Shown: positions 26,553 through 36,518, counted from the first letter of the stretch. The stretch: 64,000 nt of DNA from Methanomassiliicoccaceae archaeon DOK (GCA_009911715.1 CP047880.1:1054001-1118000), one strand, 5' to 3'. Program-made: numbers and translations. The notes: generated by a model not told the origin, from the sequence alone.

Positions 26553-27548
26553 TCAGAGGTACCCGGACTTCTGGAGGGCCATGAGGTCCTCGGTGGAGAG
26601 CTTGTCTCCGGCCTTGAAGCGCTCGAAGATCTCCTTGGCCTCCTTCTTGCCCTCGGTGTCCGACTTCTTCTTGCGGACCGAGTTCTTCTTGTTGCGGAAG
26701 CTGGATGCGTCCCTGTCCATCTCGTGGACGGACTTGATCTGCTCGATGTGCTTCTTGTGCTCCTCGTCGGCGGCCTGCTTGCACTCGACGAACTTCGCCT
26801 GTGCTGCGTCTGCCTCCTTCCTGAGCCTGTCGGCCTGCTCGTAGAAGCCGATCATCTTGTCGTGGGCGGCCTGGGCCTTCTCGGCGTACTCGGAGACCTG
26901 GTGGTGGTACACCTCGGCCTCGGCCTTGGCGTCCCTGAGCTGCTGGACCAGGTTCTTGACCTCGTCGTTCTGCTCGTAGATCTTCTCCCTCTCCTCGATC
27001 TGCTTGGCGAGGATGGAGATCTGCTTGATGATCTCGTTCTCCTTGTCCTTTCCGAGGGGCTTGGTCATCTGAGTGTACTCAAGATCCTGGAGCTGTTTCT
27101 TCAGCTGCTTGACGGGAACCTCGTTCTTCTCGTCGGATTTCTCGTTCCTGTAGGGGGCGAGCTGCTCCTTCAGGGCGGTGACCTTCTGGTTCCACTCGTC
27201 CCTGAGCTCCTTCGTCTCCCTGACCTTCTGGTTGAGCGAGTCGCGCTCCTCCCTGCACTTGCCTGCCTCGTCCACGAGCTCCCTGACCTGGGCGTTGAGG
27301 GCGTCCCTCTTCGCTTTCCACTCTTTGGTCTGGTTGTTGAGCTCGTCCCTGAGCTTTCTGTGCCTCTCGGCATCCTCGTTGACAATGTCGCGCTTCTCCT
27401 CAAGGGCCTCAATGGTCTCTTCGGAAACGACATTGCTCTCTGCAGTCTCCTCAACAGCGGGGACGGCTTCAGTCGTTTCCTGTACCTCTGCTGCCTGCTG
27501 CTCTACCTGAGAATCCTGCTGCTGAACTTCCTCCACAAAATCTTCCAT
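26553..27548 (-). CDS. Long coiled-coil protein (COG1340-like)
   Basis: A 331-residue, highly charged protein that is almost entirely coiled coil (repeated KRDxLNxQVREL-type heptads, residues 45-270), with an acidic, Gln/Glu-rich N-terminus and a C-terminal FKAGDKLSTEDLMALQKSGYL tail. Similar archaeal coiled-coil proteins are widespread and sometimes misnamed phosphoserine phosphatases. A TATA box within the palindrome CCTTATAAGG (27626-27635) and GGTG 13 bases before the ATG imply a leader of about 50 nt. Confidence 0.8.
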   Translation of the reverse strand: MEDFVEEVQQQDSQVEQQAAEVQETTEAVPAVEETAESNVVSEETIEALEEKRDIVNEDAERHRKLRDELNNQTKEWKAKRDALNAQVRELVDEAGKCREERDSLNQKVRETKELRDEWNQKVTALKEQLAPYRNEKSDEKNEVPVKQLKKQLQDLEYTQMTKPLGKDKENEIIKQISILAKQIEEREKIYEQNDEVKNLVQQLRDAKAEAEVYHHQVSEYAEKAQAAHDKMIGFYEQADRLRKEADAAQAKFVECKQAADEEHKKHIEQIKSVHEMDRDASSFRNKKNSVRKKKSDTEGKKEAKEIFERFKAGDKLSTEDLMALQKSGYL

Positions 27549-27768
27549 AAATTTTCACACCTATGTTCAACGCGGCCATGATCGAAAGCATGACCCACTT
27601 GCGAGAACGGCTATCAATATTTCCCTTATAAGGATTTCCATACCTTGTTACGCACGCACCTAAACAAAGTAGTAAAGGCACGTTGTCGGGAAGGGCCTCA
27701 TCCCCACATGGCCCCGGGTCTATATATCCGGAACCGTCCGCGGGCGACGCGGGATGTCGGCGCATGTA

Positions 27769-27782
27769 ATTTATATTTAAAA
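27769..27782 (+). promoter_or_regulatory. TATA box of purB
   Basis: ATTTATATTTAAAA ends 22 bases before the purB ATG, predicting a leaderless mRNA. A second TATA-like TATATAT and a GC-rich hairpin (CCGCGGGCGACGCGG) lie farther upstream at 27719-27753. Confidence 0.5.
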
Positions 27783-27804
27783 TCAATCCGCGCACACGAT
27801 CAAC

Positions 27805-29172
27805 ATGAGCAACGTCTGTCCCCTTGACTACCGCTACGGCCGCGAAGACATGAAGGCCGTCTTCAGCGAGGAGAGCCGCATCTTATACCAGATGCAGGTG
27901 GAGGCCGCCCTGGCCCGCGCACACGCGTCCCTCGGGACCATACCTCAGGAAGCCGCCGACGAGATCACCAGGGTCGCGAGCCTCGACGTCGTCAGCGTGG
28001 AGAGGATCAAGGAGATCGAGAAGGACACCAGGCACGACCTGATGGCGATGGTCAAGGCGATGACCGAGAAGTGCGAGGGCGACGCGGGCAAGTACGTGCA
28101 CCTGGGCGCCACCTCCAACGACATCGTCGACACGGCCACCGCGCTCCAGATGAAGGCAGCGCTGGAGATCGTCATGGAGGACGTGGACAACTTCACCATG
28201 ACCCTGGCGAAAATCGCCAAGAGGGAGAGGGACACCCTCGAGATCGGAAGGACGCACGCTCAGTTCGCCATACCCATCACATTCGGGTTCAAGATCGCAG
28301 GATACATCGCCGAGATGCTCAGGCACAGGCAGAGGATCATCGACGCCATGCCCAGGATCTGCGCAGGCAAGATGGCCGGGGCCGTCGGCACCGGAGCCGC
28401 ACTCGGGAAGAACTTCTTCGAGATCCAGAAGAGGGTCATGCAGGACCTCGAGCTCACCTACGAGCCGGCCGCGACGCAGGTCGTCGGACGCGACAGGTAC
28501 ACCGAGTGCATCTGCATCATGGCAAACATCGCCACCTCCCTGGAGAGGTACGGAACCGAGGTCAGGAACCTCCAGAGGTCCGAGATCGGCGAGGCGTCCG
28601 AGTACTTCGACGTCGAGAAGCAGGTCGGGTCCTCCACCATGGCGCAGAAGAGGAACCCCATGAACTCCGAGAACGTCTGCGGTCTGGCACGTGTCATCCG
28701 CGGCTTCGTGACCCCCACTTTCGAGAGCCAGGTGCTCTGGCACGAGAGGGACCTGTCCAACTCGTCCACCGAGAGGTTCACGCTCCCCCATGTGTTCATA
28801 CTCCTCGACGAGATCCTCAAGAAGATGACCTGGGTCTTCGACGGCCTCGAGGTCCACCGCGACAAGATGCTCGCCAACATCGAGTCCTCCCGCGGACTGG
28901 TCATGGCCGAGCCGCTCATGATGAAGCTCACCGAGAAGGGCATCGGAAGGCAGGACGCCCACGAGATCATCCGCTCCTCCGCGATGGTCGCGGAGGACCA
29001 GAACAGGCACCTCAGGGACGTGCTCCTGGAGAGGAAGGACCTGAAGGGCATCCTCACCGAGCAGGAGATCATCGACACCATGGACGCCGCCAACTACGTC
29101 GGGGGAGCCAGGGAGATCGTCGACAAGATGGTCAGCGCCGCCGAAGAGACCATCGGAAGGACCGCGGAGTGA
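27805..29172 (+). CDS. purB: Adenylosuccinate lyase
   Basis: PurB acts twice in purine synthesis, releasing fumarate from SAICAR and from adenylosuccinate. The 455-residue protein starts with CPLDYRYG and carries HLGATSNDIVDTA, IGRTHAQ (catalytic His) and the fumarase-superfamily signature GSSTMAQKRNP. Length and order are complete. Confidence 0.97.
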   Translation: MSNVCPLDYRYGREDMKAVFSEESRILYQMQVEAALARAHASLGTIPQEAADEITRVASLDVVSVERIKEIEKDTRHDLMAMVKAMTEKCEGDAGKYVHLGATSNDIVDTATALQMKAALEIVMEDVDNFTMTLAKIAKRERDTLEIGRTHAQFAIPITFGFKIAGYIAEMLRHRQRIIDAMPRICAGKMAGAVGTGAALGKNFFEIQKRVMQDLELTYEPAATQVVGRDRYTECICIMANIATSLERYGTEVRNLQRSEIGEASEYFDVEKQVGSSTMAQKRNPMNSENVCGLARVIRGFVTPTFESQVLWHERDLSNSSTERFTLPHVFILLDEILKKMTWVFDGLEVHRDKMLANIESSRGLVMAEPLMMKLTEKGIGRQDAHEIIRSSAMVAEDQNRHLRDVLLERKDLKGILTEQEIIDTMDAANYVGGAREIVDKMVSAAEETIGRTAE

Positions 29173-29177
29173 TCCCG

Positions 29178-29351
29178 ATGGACAAGGTCAAACAGGGCCT
29201 GCTCCTGGGCGCGATCGTTGGGTTCTTCCTCGCGCTGTTCATGATAAACTACTCGGGCAGATGGTGGTGGATCATCATGGTCCCGCTGGTCGCCATAATG
29301 GGCGCCGCCCCGCAGTACCTCAGACCCAAGGACATGGACGACGACGATTGA
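29178..29351 (+). CDS. Small two-helix membrane protein
   Basis: A 57-residue protein beginning MDKVKQGLLLGAIVGFF, with two hydrophobic segments (GLLLGAIVGFFLALFMI and WWWIIMVPLVAIMGAA) and an acidic DDDD C-terminus. It begins 5 bases after the purB stop, so it is probably co-transcribed. Function unknown. Confidence 0.65.
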   Translation: MDKVKQGLLLGAIVGFFLALFMINYSGRWWWIIMVPLVAIMGAAPQYLRPKDMDDDD

Positions 29352-29379
29352 GCGTCGCGTCCGGCTCAGAATTTTAACC

Positions 29380-29397
29380 GAGGGGGAGAACCCCCTC
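29380..29397. terminator. Hairpin between convergent genes
   Basis: GAGGGGG and CCCCCTC with an AGAA loop, followed by GTT. It sits between the purB-membrane protein unit and the convergent FMN-protein gene. Confidence 0.5.
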
Positions 29398-29415
29398 GTT
29401 CATGTTTACGGACCG

Positions 29416-29820
29416 TCACTCGACGGGCTTTCCGGCGTGGTCGCCGGGCGTCACGTAGTAGACCTCGTCGACGGTCATCTTCACGAGGTGCTTCGCGGGG
29501 AAGATCTCCTTGATGGAGTGGGCGAATGCGACGGCGGCCTCATAGTCGGCCCCGGAGTCCTCGACCTTCAGGGAGCCCTTGATCTGCCAGGACTCCTTGC
29601 ACTCGGGGTTCCACACGTAGAACGCCGCCCTGGGGTTCTCCTTCATGTTGGCGATGGTCTTGCCGAAGTAGTTGTCGATGATCCAGACCGTCCCGTCCTC
29701 CTTGGGTATGAGCATCCCGACGGGTACGACGTTGGGAACGCCGTCCTTGGACGCCGTGGCCACGGAGTAGACCTTCTGCTTCTTCATCTGTTCCAGGATC
29801 TCTGGTGTCAGCTTTGCCAT
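29416..29820 (-). CDS. Pyridoxamine 5'-phosphate oxidase-like FMN-binding protein
   Basis: A 134-residue split-barrel flavin protein: VYSVATASKDGVPNVVPVG, TVWIIDNYFGKTIANMKENP and AAFYVW follow the pattern of this family, which usually binds FMN or F420. The true reaction is not predictable from sequence. Confidence 0.8.
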   Translation of the reverse strand: MAKLTPEILEQMKKQKVYSVATASKDGVPNVVPVGMLIPKEDGTVWIIDNYFGKTIANMKENPRAAFYVWNPECKESWQIKGSLKVEDSGADYEAAVAFAHSIKEIFPAKHLVKMTVDEVYYVTPGDHAGKPVE

Positions 29821-29853
29821 GATGGTGAATGGCCTCTGCAGTATATAGGGGGC

Positions 29854-32376
29854 TCAGTTCCTCCCGAGGACCTGCGCTATGTACCTTCCGGTAATGCTCG
29901 CCGGATCGGACGCCACACGGTCGGGGGTGCCACAAGACACCACCCTCCCGCCCGACTCCCCTCCTCCCGGACCCATGTCGATTACGTAGTCCGCGTTGGA
30001 GATGAGGTCGAGGTCGTGCTCTATCACCACTAGCGTGGCGCCGTCGTCCATCAGACGCTGGAACACCCCTATGAGCGTCCTGACGTCCCTCGGGTGGAGG
30101 CCCACCGTGGGCTCGTCGAAGACGAACACGGTGCCGTGCTGGCTCTTGCCCATCTCCGATGCCAGCTTCAGCCTCTGGGCCTCCCCTCCGGAGAGCGCGG
30201 GGGTGGACTCGCCGAGAGTGAGGTATCCGAGGCCTATCTCGGACAGCACCCTGAGACGCTCGGCGACCTTGGTCCCTCCGAGGGCCTGCAGCGCCTCGTC
30301 CACCGTCATGGACATGAGCTCGGGCAGGGTGTGCGGCTCGGCTCCCTTCGGAGCGTACGAGAAGCGGTCCGCCTCCTTCGAGTACCTAGATCCGCCGCAG
30401 GACGGGCAGACGATGTCCACGTCCGGCAGAAACTGGACGTCCAGAGTGATCTGCCCGGTGCCGTCGCACTCAGGGCATCTCAGCCTCCCCGTGTTGTAGG
30501 AGAAGTCGCCCGCACCGTAACCAGCCTCCTTGGATGCCGCACCCCTGGCGAAGGTGCGTCTGAGATCGTCAAGAACCCCGCTGTACGTGGCTACCGTGGA
30601 GCGGACGTTCGTGCCGATCGGGGTGGCGTCTATGACGTTGACACGCCTGACACCACCCGCCTCGACGGATTCGACGTGCTCCGGCAACGGCATCCCGGAT
30701 ATGACAGCCTGGAGGGCCGGGACCAAACTCTCCAACACCATGGTGGTCTTGCCTGATCCGGACACTCCGGTGACCACCGTCATGCGGTCCATCGGGATCT
30801 CCAGGTCAAGGGGATGCACCGTGTGGATCCGGGACGTGCGCATCCTTATGGCCCCGTTGTCGAAGACGGATCCTTCCCGGACCCTATCGCGGACGATGAC
30901 GTCCTCCTTTCCGGAGAGGTACCCGCCGATGATCGACCTCGGGTCTGCCTCCACATCCCCCACTGTCCCCTGGCAGAGGACGGTCCCTCCCTCCTTGCCC
31001 GAGCCGGGGCCCATCTCGATGAGCCAGTCGGCGGACCTCAGCGCCCTGGTGTCGTGGTCGACGAGGATCACCGAGTTCCCGTGCTCGACGAGATCCCCGA
31101 CTATGGCCATCATCCCGTCCAGGTTCGAGGGGTGAAGGCCTATGGACGGCTCGTCAAGGACGTACATCACGCCCGTGGTGCGGTTCCTGATGGCCCTTGC
31201 CAGCTGTATCCTCTGGCGCTCGCCAGTGGAGAGCGTCGAGCCGGCGCGGTCCAGCGACAGGTAGTCGAGCCCCAGGTCCACGAGCCTGCGGGCGGTGGCC
31301 AGGAACTGGTTGCAGATGCTCTCGGCCATCGGGCGCATGTGCTCCGGCATCTGCGGGGGCACGGCCGAGACCCATTCCATGAGGTCGCCGAGGGTCATGG
31401 AGGTCGCCTCGGCCAGGTTCCTGCCGCACAGCACCGTCGAGCGGGCCCTCGCGTTCAGCCTGGTCCCTCCGCACTCCTCGCAGGGCCGCACGGTGAGGTA
31501 CCTCTCCACCCTCTGGATCCCCTTCTCGGTGTTGGCGTTGTTCAGAGCCTCCTCCACGGCGCGCCGGGCGTTGCGGTAGGTGCAGTTCAGGTCGAAGACC
31601 TTCCCCGTGGACGACTCTATCGCCACCAGCTTGGTGACCTCAGGGCCGTTGTACACGATGTCCCTCTCCTCGTCGGTGAGGTCCCTGAAAGGCACGTCGA
31701 CGCGGACGCCCAGGGACTCGGCGACCCTGTACATCCAGTTGATGCCGAACATGTTCCAGGACTCCACCGCGCCCTGGCCCAGGGTCTTGTCCCAGTCGGG
31801 AACGAGCTTGGAGACGTCCACCTCCCTCACCATGCCTGTTCCGGAGCATCTCGGACATGCTCCCTCGCTGTTGAACGCGAGCGACTCTGCGCCAGGCCCC
31901 TCGAAGGAGGCCCCGCACTCCGGACAGACCAGCGCCTTCCCCGCGGCGACGTCGGTGGACGGAGGGAGGAGATGCCCGTTCGGGCAGCGGTGGCTCCCGA
32001 GCCTGGAGAACATCAGGCGCAGATGGTTCAGCAGCTCCGACATCGTCCCGAAAGTGCTCCTGACCCCGGGGACCGCCGGCCTCTGGTGAAGGGCGAGCGC
32101 CGCCGGGACGTAGTCGATGCTGTCGATCTTCGCCTCCGCGGCCTGGGTCATGCGCCTGCGGGTGTACGTCGACAGCGCCTCCAGGTACCTTCTGGACCCC
32201 TCTGCGTAGAGGACACCGAGTGCCAGCGACGACTTGCCGGATCCCGACACGCCGGCGACGGCGACTATGCGTCCCAATGGGACGTCCACGTCAACGGACT
32301 TGAGGTTGTGTACCCTGGCCCCGCGTATCTCCACATGGTCTGGGGCCGATGACCCGAAATTGCCTGCGTCTCCCAT
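29854..32376 (-). CDS. UvrA-like ABC ATPase lacking UvrB-binding domain
   Basis: An 840-residue tandem ABC protein with P-loops GVSGSGKSSLA and GVSGSGKTTMV, signatures LSTGERQRIQLARA and LSGGEAQRLKLASE, and zinc fingers including CPECDGTGQ and CPSCGGSRYS. Full UvrA is about 940 residues. Here the segment between CPNGHLL and CPECGASF is only about 20 residues, where canonical UvrA holds the roughly 130-residue UvrB-interaction domain. It therefore matches the UvrA2/DrrC class. No uvrB or uvrC is nearby, so a role in damage or drug tolerance outside normal excision repair is inferred. Confidence 0.85.
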   Translation of the reverse strand: MGDAGNFGSSAPDHVEIRGARVHNLKSVDVDVPLGRIVAVAGVSGSGKSSLALGVLYAEGSRRYLEALSTYTRRRMTQAAEAKIDSIDYVPAALALHQRPAVPGVRSTFGTMSELLNHLRLMFSRLGSHRCPNGHLLPPSTDVAAGKALVCPECGASFEGPGAESLAFNSEGACPRCSGTGMVREVDVSKLVPDWDKTLGQGAVESWNMFGINWMYRVAESLGVRVDVPFRDLTDEERDIVYNGPEVTKLVAIESSTGKVFDLNCTYRNARRAVEEALNNANTEKGIQRVERYLTVRPCEECGGTRLNARARSTVLCGRNLAEATSMTLGDLMEWVSAVPPQMPEHMRPMAESICNQFLATARRLVDLGLDYLSLDRAGSTLSTGERQRIQLARAIRNRTTGVMYVLDEPSIGLHPSNLDGMMAIVGDLVEHGNSVILVDHDTRALRSADWLIEMGPGSGKEGGTVLCQGTVGDVEADPRSIIGGYLSGKEDVIVRDRVREGSVFDNGAIRMRTSRIHTVHPLDLEIPMDRMTVVTGVSGSGKTTMVLESLVPALQAVISGMPLPEHVESVEAGGVRRVNVIDATPIGTNVRSTVATYSGVLDDLRRTFARGAASKEAGYGAGDFSYNTGRLRCPECDGTGQITLDVQFLPDVDIVCPSCGGSRYSKEADRFSYAPKGAEPHTLPELMSMTVDEALQALGGTKVAERLRVLSEIGLGYLTLGESTPALSGGEAQRLKLASEMGKSQHGTVFVFDEPTVGLHPRDVRTLIGVFQRLMDDGATLVVIEHDLDLISNADYVIDMGPGGGESGGRVVSCGTPDRVASDPASITGRYIAQVLGRN

Positions 32377-32498
32377 ATCCGCACCTGCACTCCGGTGAAG
32401 GCGGAACCGTCCTTAAGACATGTTGCAGAAGACGGCGACATTCCCTATCATTCAGGAATACCAGGGTTATCCCTATTGTCATAAAATTGTTGAAATCG

Positions 32499-32507
32499 AA
32501 TATATAC
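32499..32507 (+). promoter_or_regulatory. TATA box of MFS transporter
   Basis: AATATATAC lies 23-31 bases before the ATG at 32530, pointing to a leaderless start there rather than the in-frame TTG at 32518. Confidence 0.5.
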
Positions 32508-32529
32508 AGGAGAACGATTGAGCGCACTC

Positions 32530-33735
32530 ATGCAGAGGGAGAGACTGTTCACGAAGGATTTCATCCTGGATACGGCCATATCGCTCTGCTGTTCTCTCAA
32601 CTACTTCACGCTCCTGATCAACATAACAGGCTACGCCATGCTCACCTTCGGGGCCACATCCACGGAGGCCGGTCTGGCCGCGGGGATCTACGTCATCGGC
32701 GGGCTGATCTCCAGGGTAACCCTGGGGAAGTACGTGGAGATGGTCGGCAGGAAGAGGATGCTGATCCTCGGACTGACCATCGCCCTGGTGATGTCGGTGA
32801 CCTACTTCTTCGTCTCTTCGATGGCGGTGCTGTACGTCGTCAGGTTCCTGCACGGGACCGCGTACGGGATTAGCAGCACCTGCACCAACGACATCATCGC
32901 CAGGATCCTGCCGCAGAGCAGGAGGGGCGAGGGACTGGGGTACTTCCTGCTCAGCGTCACCATCGCCACGGCGATAGGGCCGTTCCTGGGGATGGGCTTC
33001 GGACAGGACGGGAACTACACCGCCGTGTTCACCGTCGGACTGGTCATGTACTCGGTCGCTCTGGTCCTGGCCCTGTTCCTGAAGGTCCCCGAGGAGACCC
33101 TCACCGAGGAGCAGAAGGCGGAGGCGCGCAGCTTCGACCTGAAGCACCTGTTCCAGTTCTCGGCGGTCCCGCTGGCGATAACCTGCATGGTGTTCTACTT
33201 CGCGTACTCTGGAGTCCTGAGCTTCATTTCGTCCTACGCCGAGGCGATAGACCTGGTCGACGCCGCGATGTACTTCTACCTGGCGGTGGCCGCCGGCACC
33301 CTGGTCTCCAGGCTGACCACCGGGAAGATCTACGACAGCCGCGGGCCCAACGTGGTGATGTTCCCGGCGTACGTGGCGTTCTTCATCGGTATGGTCGCGT
33401 TCTCCCAGGCAACCAGCGCGGTGGTCCTGCTGTGCGCCGGGTTCGTCATCGGCTACGGTGTGTCCATCGTGTACACCATCAACCAGGCCATCGTGGTCTC
33501 CAAGAGCCCCGCGCGCAGGTACGGCGTGACCACGTCGACATTCGCCGCCATCGTGGACCTGGGCAGCGGGCTCGGACCGTCCGTCATGGGCATGATCCTG
33601 GCCTTCGCCGGTTACAGGGAGATGTACCTCATATGCGCCTTCATCAGCCTGGTGAGCCTCGTCATGTACTGGTTCATCCACGGACACAGGTTCGGCAAGG
33701 AGCCCGGCAAGTCCATAACGGTGCTGGAGGAATGA
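32530..33735 (+). CDS. Major facilitator superfamily transporter
   Basis: A 401-residue, 12-helix permease with the MFS loop motif [16 protein letters not shown] between helices 2 and 3 and an amphipathic central loop ([15 protein letters not shown]). The family includes drug and sugar exporters; the substrate is unknown. It begins about 150 bases from the divergent uvrA-like gene. Confidence 0.87.
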   Translation: MQRERLFTKDFILDTAISLCCSLNYFTLLINITGYAMLTFGATSTEAGLAAGIYVIGGLISRVTLGKYVEMVGRKRMLILGLTIALVMSVTYFFVSSMAVLYVVRFLHGTAYGISSTCTNDIIARILPQSRRGEGLGYFLLSVTIATAIGPFLGMGFGQDGNYTAVFTVGLVMYSVALVLALFLKVPEETLTEEQKAEARSFDLKHLFQFSAVPLAITCMVFYFAYSGVLSFISSYAEAIDLVDAAMYFYLAVAAGTLVSRLTTGKIYDSRGPNVVMFPAYVAFFIGMVAFSQATSAVVLLCAGFVIGYGVSIVYTINQAIVVSKSPARRYGVTTSTFAAIVDLGSGLGPSVMGMILAFAGYREMYLICAFISLVSLVMYWFIHGHRFGKEPGKSITVLEE

Positions 33736-33781
33736 CCGCCGCGGACGTTCAATTATAAGTCCGCAACCGCCTTCACTGGCC

Positions 33782-34465
33782 ATGAAGTACAGGTGCGGCG
33801 TTTGCGGTTACATCTACGACGAGGAGAAGGAGGGCGTCAGGTTCGCCGACCTCCCCGACGACTGGCAGTGCCCGGTGTGCGGCGAGGGGAAGGAGGGCTT
33901 CGAGCCCGTCGAGGAGGATGACGAGGGTCCGGCCCCCGCACCGTCGACGGCACCTCCGACCGGAGGGCCTGTTACGGCAGCCGCCCCGGAGATCTCCGGG
34001 TTCGAGAACGAGGACCTTCGCGAGCTCACTGCCGGACAGCTCAGCGCACTGTGCTCCAACCTCAGAAGGGGATGCGGGGTGCAGCAGCTCCCCCGCGAGG
34101 CGGAGCTGTTCGGCCAGATCGCCGACTACTTCGAATCTGTCACGGTGCAGGAGGACCACGAAGGCGTCAGGACCCTCCTGGACATGATCAACTCCGACCT
34201 CATGGAGTACGGCGACGCGAAGGCCACATGCGCCCTCATGTCCGACAGGGGAGCCCCGAGGGTGCTCACCTGGAGCGAGAAGGCGACGCTGATCATGAGG
34301 ACCGTTCTCGAGAGGTACCTGAAGGACCCCTCGTTCCTGGAGCACACCGGCGTCTACGTGTGCGACATATGCGGATTCATCTACATCGGCGACGACCCGC
34401 CGGAGGTGTGCCCGGTGTGCAAGGTCCCCGGTCACATGATCCTCAGGATCCAGGGAGGTGCCTGA
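33782..34465 (+). CDS. Two-rubredoxin fusion protein
   Basis: A 227-residue protein with an N-terminal classical rubredoxin ([11 protein letters not shown] ... WQCPVCG, residues 4-37), a Pro/Ala-rich acidic linker (about 45-70), a helical middle region of about 120 residues, and a C-terminal rubrerythrin-type rubredoxin ([13 protein letters not shown]...VCPVCKVPG). Two mononuclear iron sites in one chain suggest an electron-transfer or peroxide-response role. AATTATAAG at 33751-33759 is 23-31 bases upstream, so the mRNA is probably leaderless. The ferredoxin gene follows after one base. Confidence 0.82.
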   Translation: MKYRCGVCGYIYDEEKEGVRFADLPDDWQCPVCGEGKEGFEPVEEDDEGPAPAPSTAPPTGGPVTAAAPEISGFENEDLRELTAGQLSALCSNLRRGCGVQQLPREAELFGQIADYFESVTVQEDHEGVRTLLDMINSDLMEYGDAKATCALMSDRGAPRVLTWSEKATLIMRTVLERYLKDPSFLEHTGVYVCDICGFIYIGDDPPEVCPVCKVPGHMILRIQGGA

Positions 34466-34466
34466 G

Positions 34467-34964
34467 ATGCCGAAGATGGTCGCCTCCAGGAACCTCAGGA
34501 TATGCACCAAGGACTGCATGTGCCTCTACGTCTGCCCGACCGGGGCGACGGACACCGAGACAGGGCAGGTGGACTTCTCGAAGTGCGTCGGATGCGGCGA
34601 CTGCGCCAGGTCCTGCCCCAACTCAGCCATATCTATGATCCCGCTGGACTACCCCCACCAGCAGCCGAAGGACGAGAGGGTCAAGGAGAAGGTCAGGGCG
34701 ATCGCCAGGAGCAAGGCGGCGCAGGAGAACATCGCGAAGAAGATTGCGGAGTCCGCTGACGACCCCGGCCTAAGGATCCTCATGACTGCGGTCCGCAGGT
34801 CCGACCGCCTGATGGGCGAGGACCTGATCAGGGAGACCGGCTACCTCCTCCCGCAGAGCGGCGAGGTCAGGAGGATGCTGGAGTCCTTCGTCGCCGATCC
34901 GCCGGAGGGATTCCCGGTGGAGGCCGCGAAGGAGCTGCTGTCCAGGATGTGGTTCAACTCCTGA
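34467..34964 (+). CDS. Ferredoxin-like protein with two [4Fe-4S] motifs
   Basis: A 165-residue protein. The first cluster motif CTKDCMCLYVCPTGA is atypical and the second CVGCGDCARSCPNSA is standard; a helical 100-residue C-terminal extension follows. The GGAGGTG at 34455-34461 supports the ATG at 34467. Coupled to the rubredoxin fusion, it probably takes part in the same redox chain. Confidence 0.8.
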   Translation: MPKMVASRNLRICTKDCMCLYVCPTGATDTETGQVDFSKCVGCGDCARSCPNSAISMIPLDYPHQQPKDERVKEKVRAIARSKAAQENIAKKIAESADDPGLRILMTAVRRSDRLMGEDLIRETGYLLPQSGEVRRMLESFVADPPEGFPVEAAKELLSRMWFNS

Positions 34965-34971
34965 ACCGTGA

Positions 34972-35015
34972 AACAGGGTCGAATAGGGACGAACCCACGC
35001 GAGTTCGCCCCTGTT
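34972..35015. terminator. Compound hairpin between convergent genes
   Basis: AACAGGG (34972-34978) pairs with CCCTGTT (35009-35015), and an inner CGAAC/GTTCG stem lies within, forming an extended structure between the ferredoxin and the convergent DUF1508 gene. Confidence 0.4.
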
Positions 35016-35039
35016 CAACCCATTGATTAGAACGATATC

Positions 35040-35420
35040 TTACTCCTCGGGTTCTATCACCACGATCTCCGCGTCGGGCGCATGGCTGCCGATGCTCCTG
35101 ATGCCCTTAAGGCAGGACGCCTTGTCTGCATACGCCTGAGAGGCGGCCACGATCTCGCCGTTGGACGCCTTGAGCCTGAACCTGTACTTGCCGCCCGCGT
35201 CGGTGTACATCTCGTACTTGGGGTTCTTGAGGACCTCGTAGCCCTCCACGGTCTGATCCTCCACATCAACTGCGCAGTTCTTGCGGACGCTCTCCGCGCC
35301 GACCTTGCAGTTGGCCACGGAGGTGTACGTCTGGGATGTGCATATGACCTGGTTGTTGTTGGCGATCAGGTTGAACATGTACTTCCCGTCGTTTGTCGGC
35401 TTTATTGCGAACTTGCCCAT
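35040..35420 (-). CDS. DUF1508/YegP-like protein, two tandem repeats
   Basis: A 126-residue protein made of two copies of the DUF1508 unit (GKYMFNLIANNNQVI...SQTY; GKYRFRLKASNGEIV...SQAY). The family is widespread and of unknown function. GAGGG precedes the ATG, and TATA-like TTTAAAG/TTTTATC sequences lie farther upstream. A close paralogue with a broken 5' end is at 42537-42925 in opposite orientation. Confidence 0.85.
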   Translation of the reverse strand: MGKFAIKPTNDGKYMFNLIANNNQVICTSQTYTSVANCKVGAESVRKNCAVDVEDQTVEGYEVLKNPKYEMYTDAGGKYRFRLKASNGEIVAASQAYADKASCLKGIRSIGSHAPDAEIVVIEPEE

Positions 35421-35877
35421 TTACATCCCTCGTATTTGAAATGGTGATAAAACTTTAAATAATGAATCATCGAAATGTGTATAGGTTCCGTAGAACGCGG
35501 GATGCGACTTATACGACGCGGGACCGCCAGAACGATCCGGGATCGGACAGAATAAGGCTTAATATCTGATGCATCAACCAAGCCATTATTGTGGACAGCG
35601 GCCCATTTTAGAGAAGACAGCCAAAGGACCCAGCAGAGTATTGATCGGACGATGTACGTGCGGTCGCTGGAGACTGATTAAAACGATCGGAGATGACTGC
35701 TCTCCGCACCGCCTAGCTTGATGTCGTGTCGCCGATGCATCAACATACGACGTCGGGTATCAATACGATGCTTCAGAAATGGCCCTTCACCGACGACTGA
35801 CTGTGTTCGCATGTCGAACGAGGATGTTCCGGCAGGGGATGGTAACCGGGAGACGGGGAATGGCCCCCCGCCTTCCA
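35421..35877. other. Gene-free stretch of 457 bases
   Basis: Apart from the DUF1508 promoter at its left end I find no gene. The 11-mer GATGCATCAAC occurs twice (about 35568 and 35733). Frames on both strands are short and Arg/His-rich, unlike nearby proteins. It may be decayed sequence at the left side of the accessory island. Confidence 0.4.
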
Positions 35878-36426
35878 TCAGAGTTTGTCGATGAAGGTGC
35901 AGGTGACGAGCCTGTACGTCGATGTGGCGCTCTCCCCGTCTATGGTGATCACGTCCTCGTTGTAGTATAGGACACCGTCGTCGACTCCGATCCAGGAGGT
36001 GTACGAATGGTCGGAGGTCTCCTTGGTCCACACGACGCAGTCCACTCCGTCGAAATTCGTGTTCTTGTCGAGAGCCTCGGTCCCACCTCTGGTCCAGGTA
36101 TCGTCCGGATAGTAGAGTTCATCGAAAAGCACCTTGACGTACTCGTCGTATGTCATCTCGGAATCCGATGCGGATCCGTTGACCAGTGTGCGGACCTCGT
36201 ATGTGGAGTCACCCAATACGTCCATGATGGTGTAGACGTACGTCGTCCTCTCGTTCATCGTGTCCTCCATCCAGTAGGAGTAGCTGTCCCCCTCGACGAG
36301 AACGGCGTCCTGTCCCGAGTCATCGCTCCCCGGACCCCTGTCGTTCAGCATCACGTACGCGGCAGCGCCGGCACCACCGACGACTATGACCGCGATTACT
36401 ATCAGTATTATCGATTTGGATATCAT
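35878..36426 (-). CDS. Membrane-anchored exported protein
   Basis: A 182-residue protein with an N-terminal anchor (MISKSIILIVIAVIVVGGAG followed by AAAYVML), a Gly/Asp/Ser linker and an extracellular domain rich in Tyr, Thr and Asp. The TATA-like TTTTATAG near 36448-36455 places the start at 36426 rather than 36438. The anchor resembles that of the large surface protein at 56908. Function unknown. Confidence 0.65.
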   Translation of the reverse strand: MISKSIILIVIAVIVVGGAGAAAYVMLNDRGPGSDDSGQDAVLVEGDSYSYWMEDTMNERTTYVYTIMDVLGDSTYEVRTLVNGSASDSEMTYDEYVKVLFDELYYPDDTWTRGGTEALDKNTNFDGVDCVVWTKETSDHSYTSWIGVDDGVLYYNEDVITIDGESATSTYRLVTCTFIDKL

Positions 36427-36518
36427 GGTGGTTACCATATCTACGTCTATAAAACTTAAAATAGCTTAAACAGGAAATTGACATCCATCAATAACATAAA
36501 AGTGTCATTATCGTTTAC

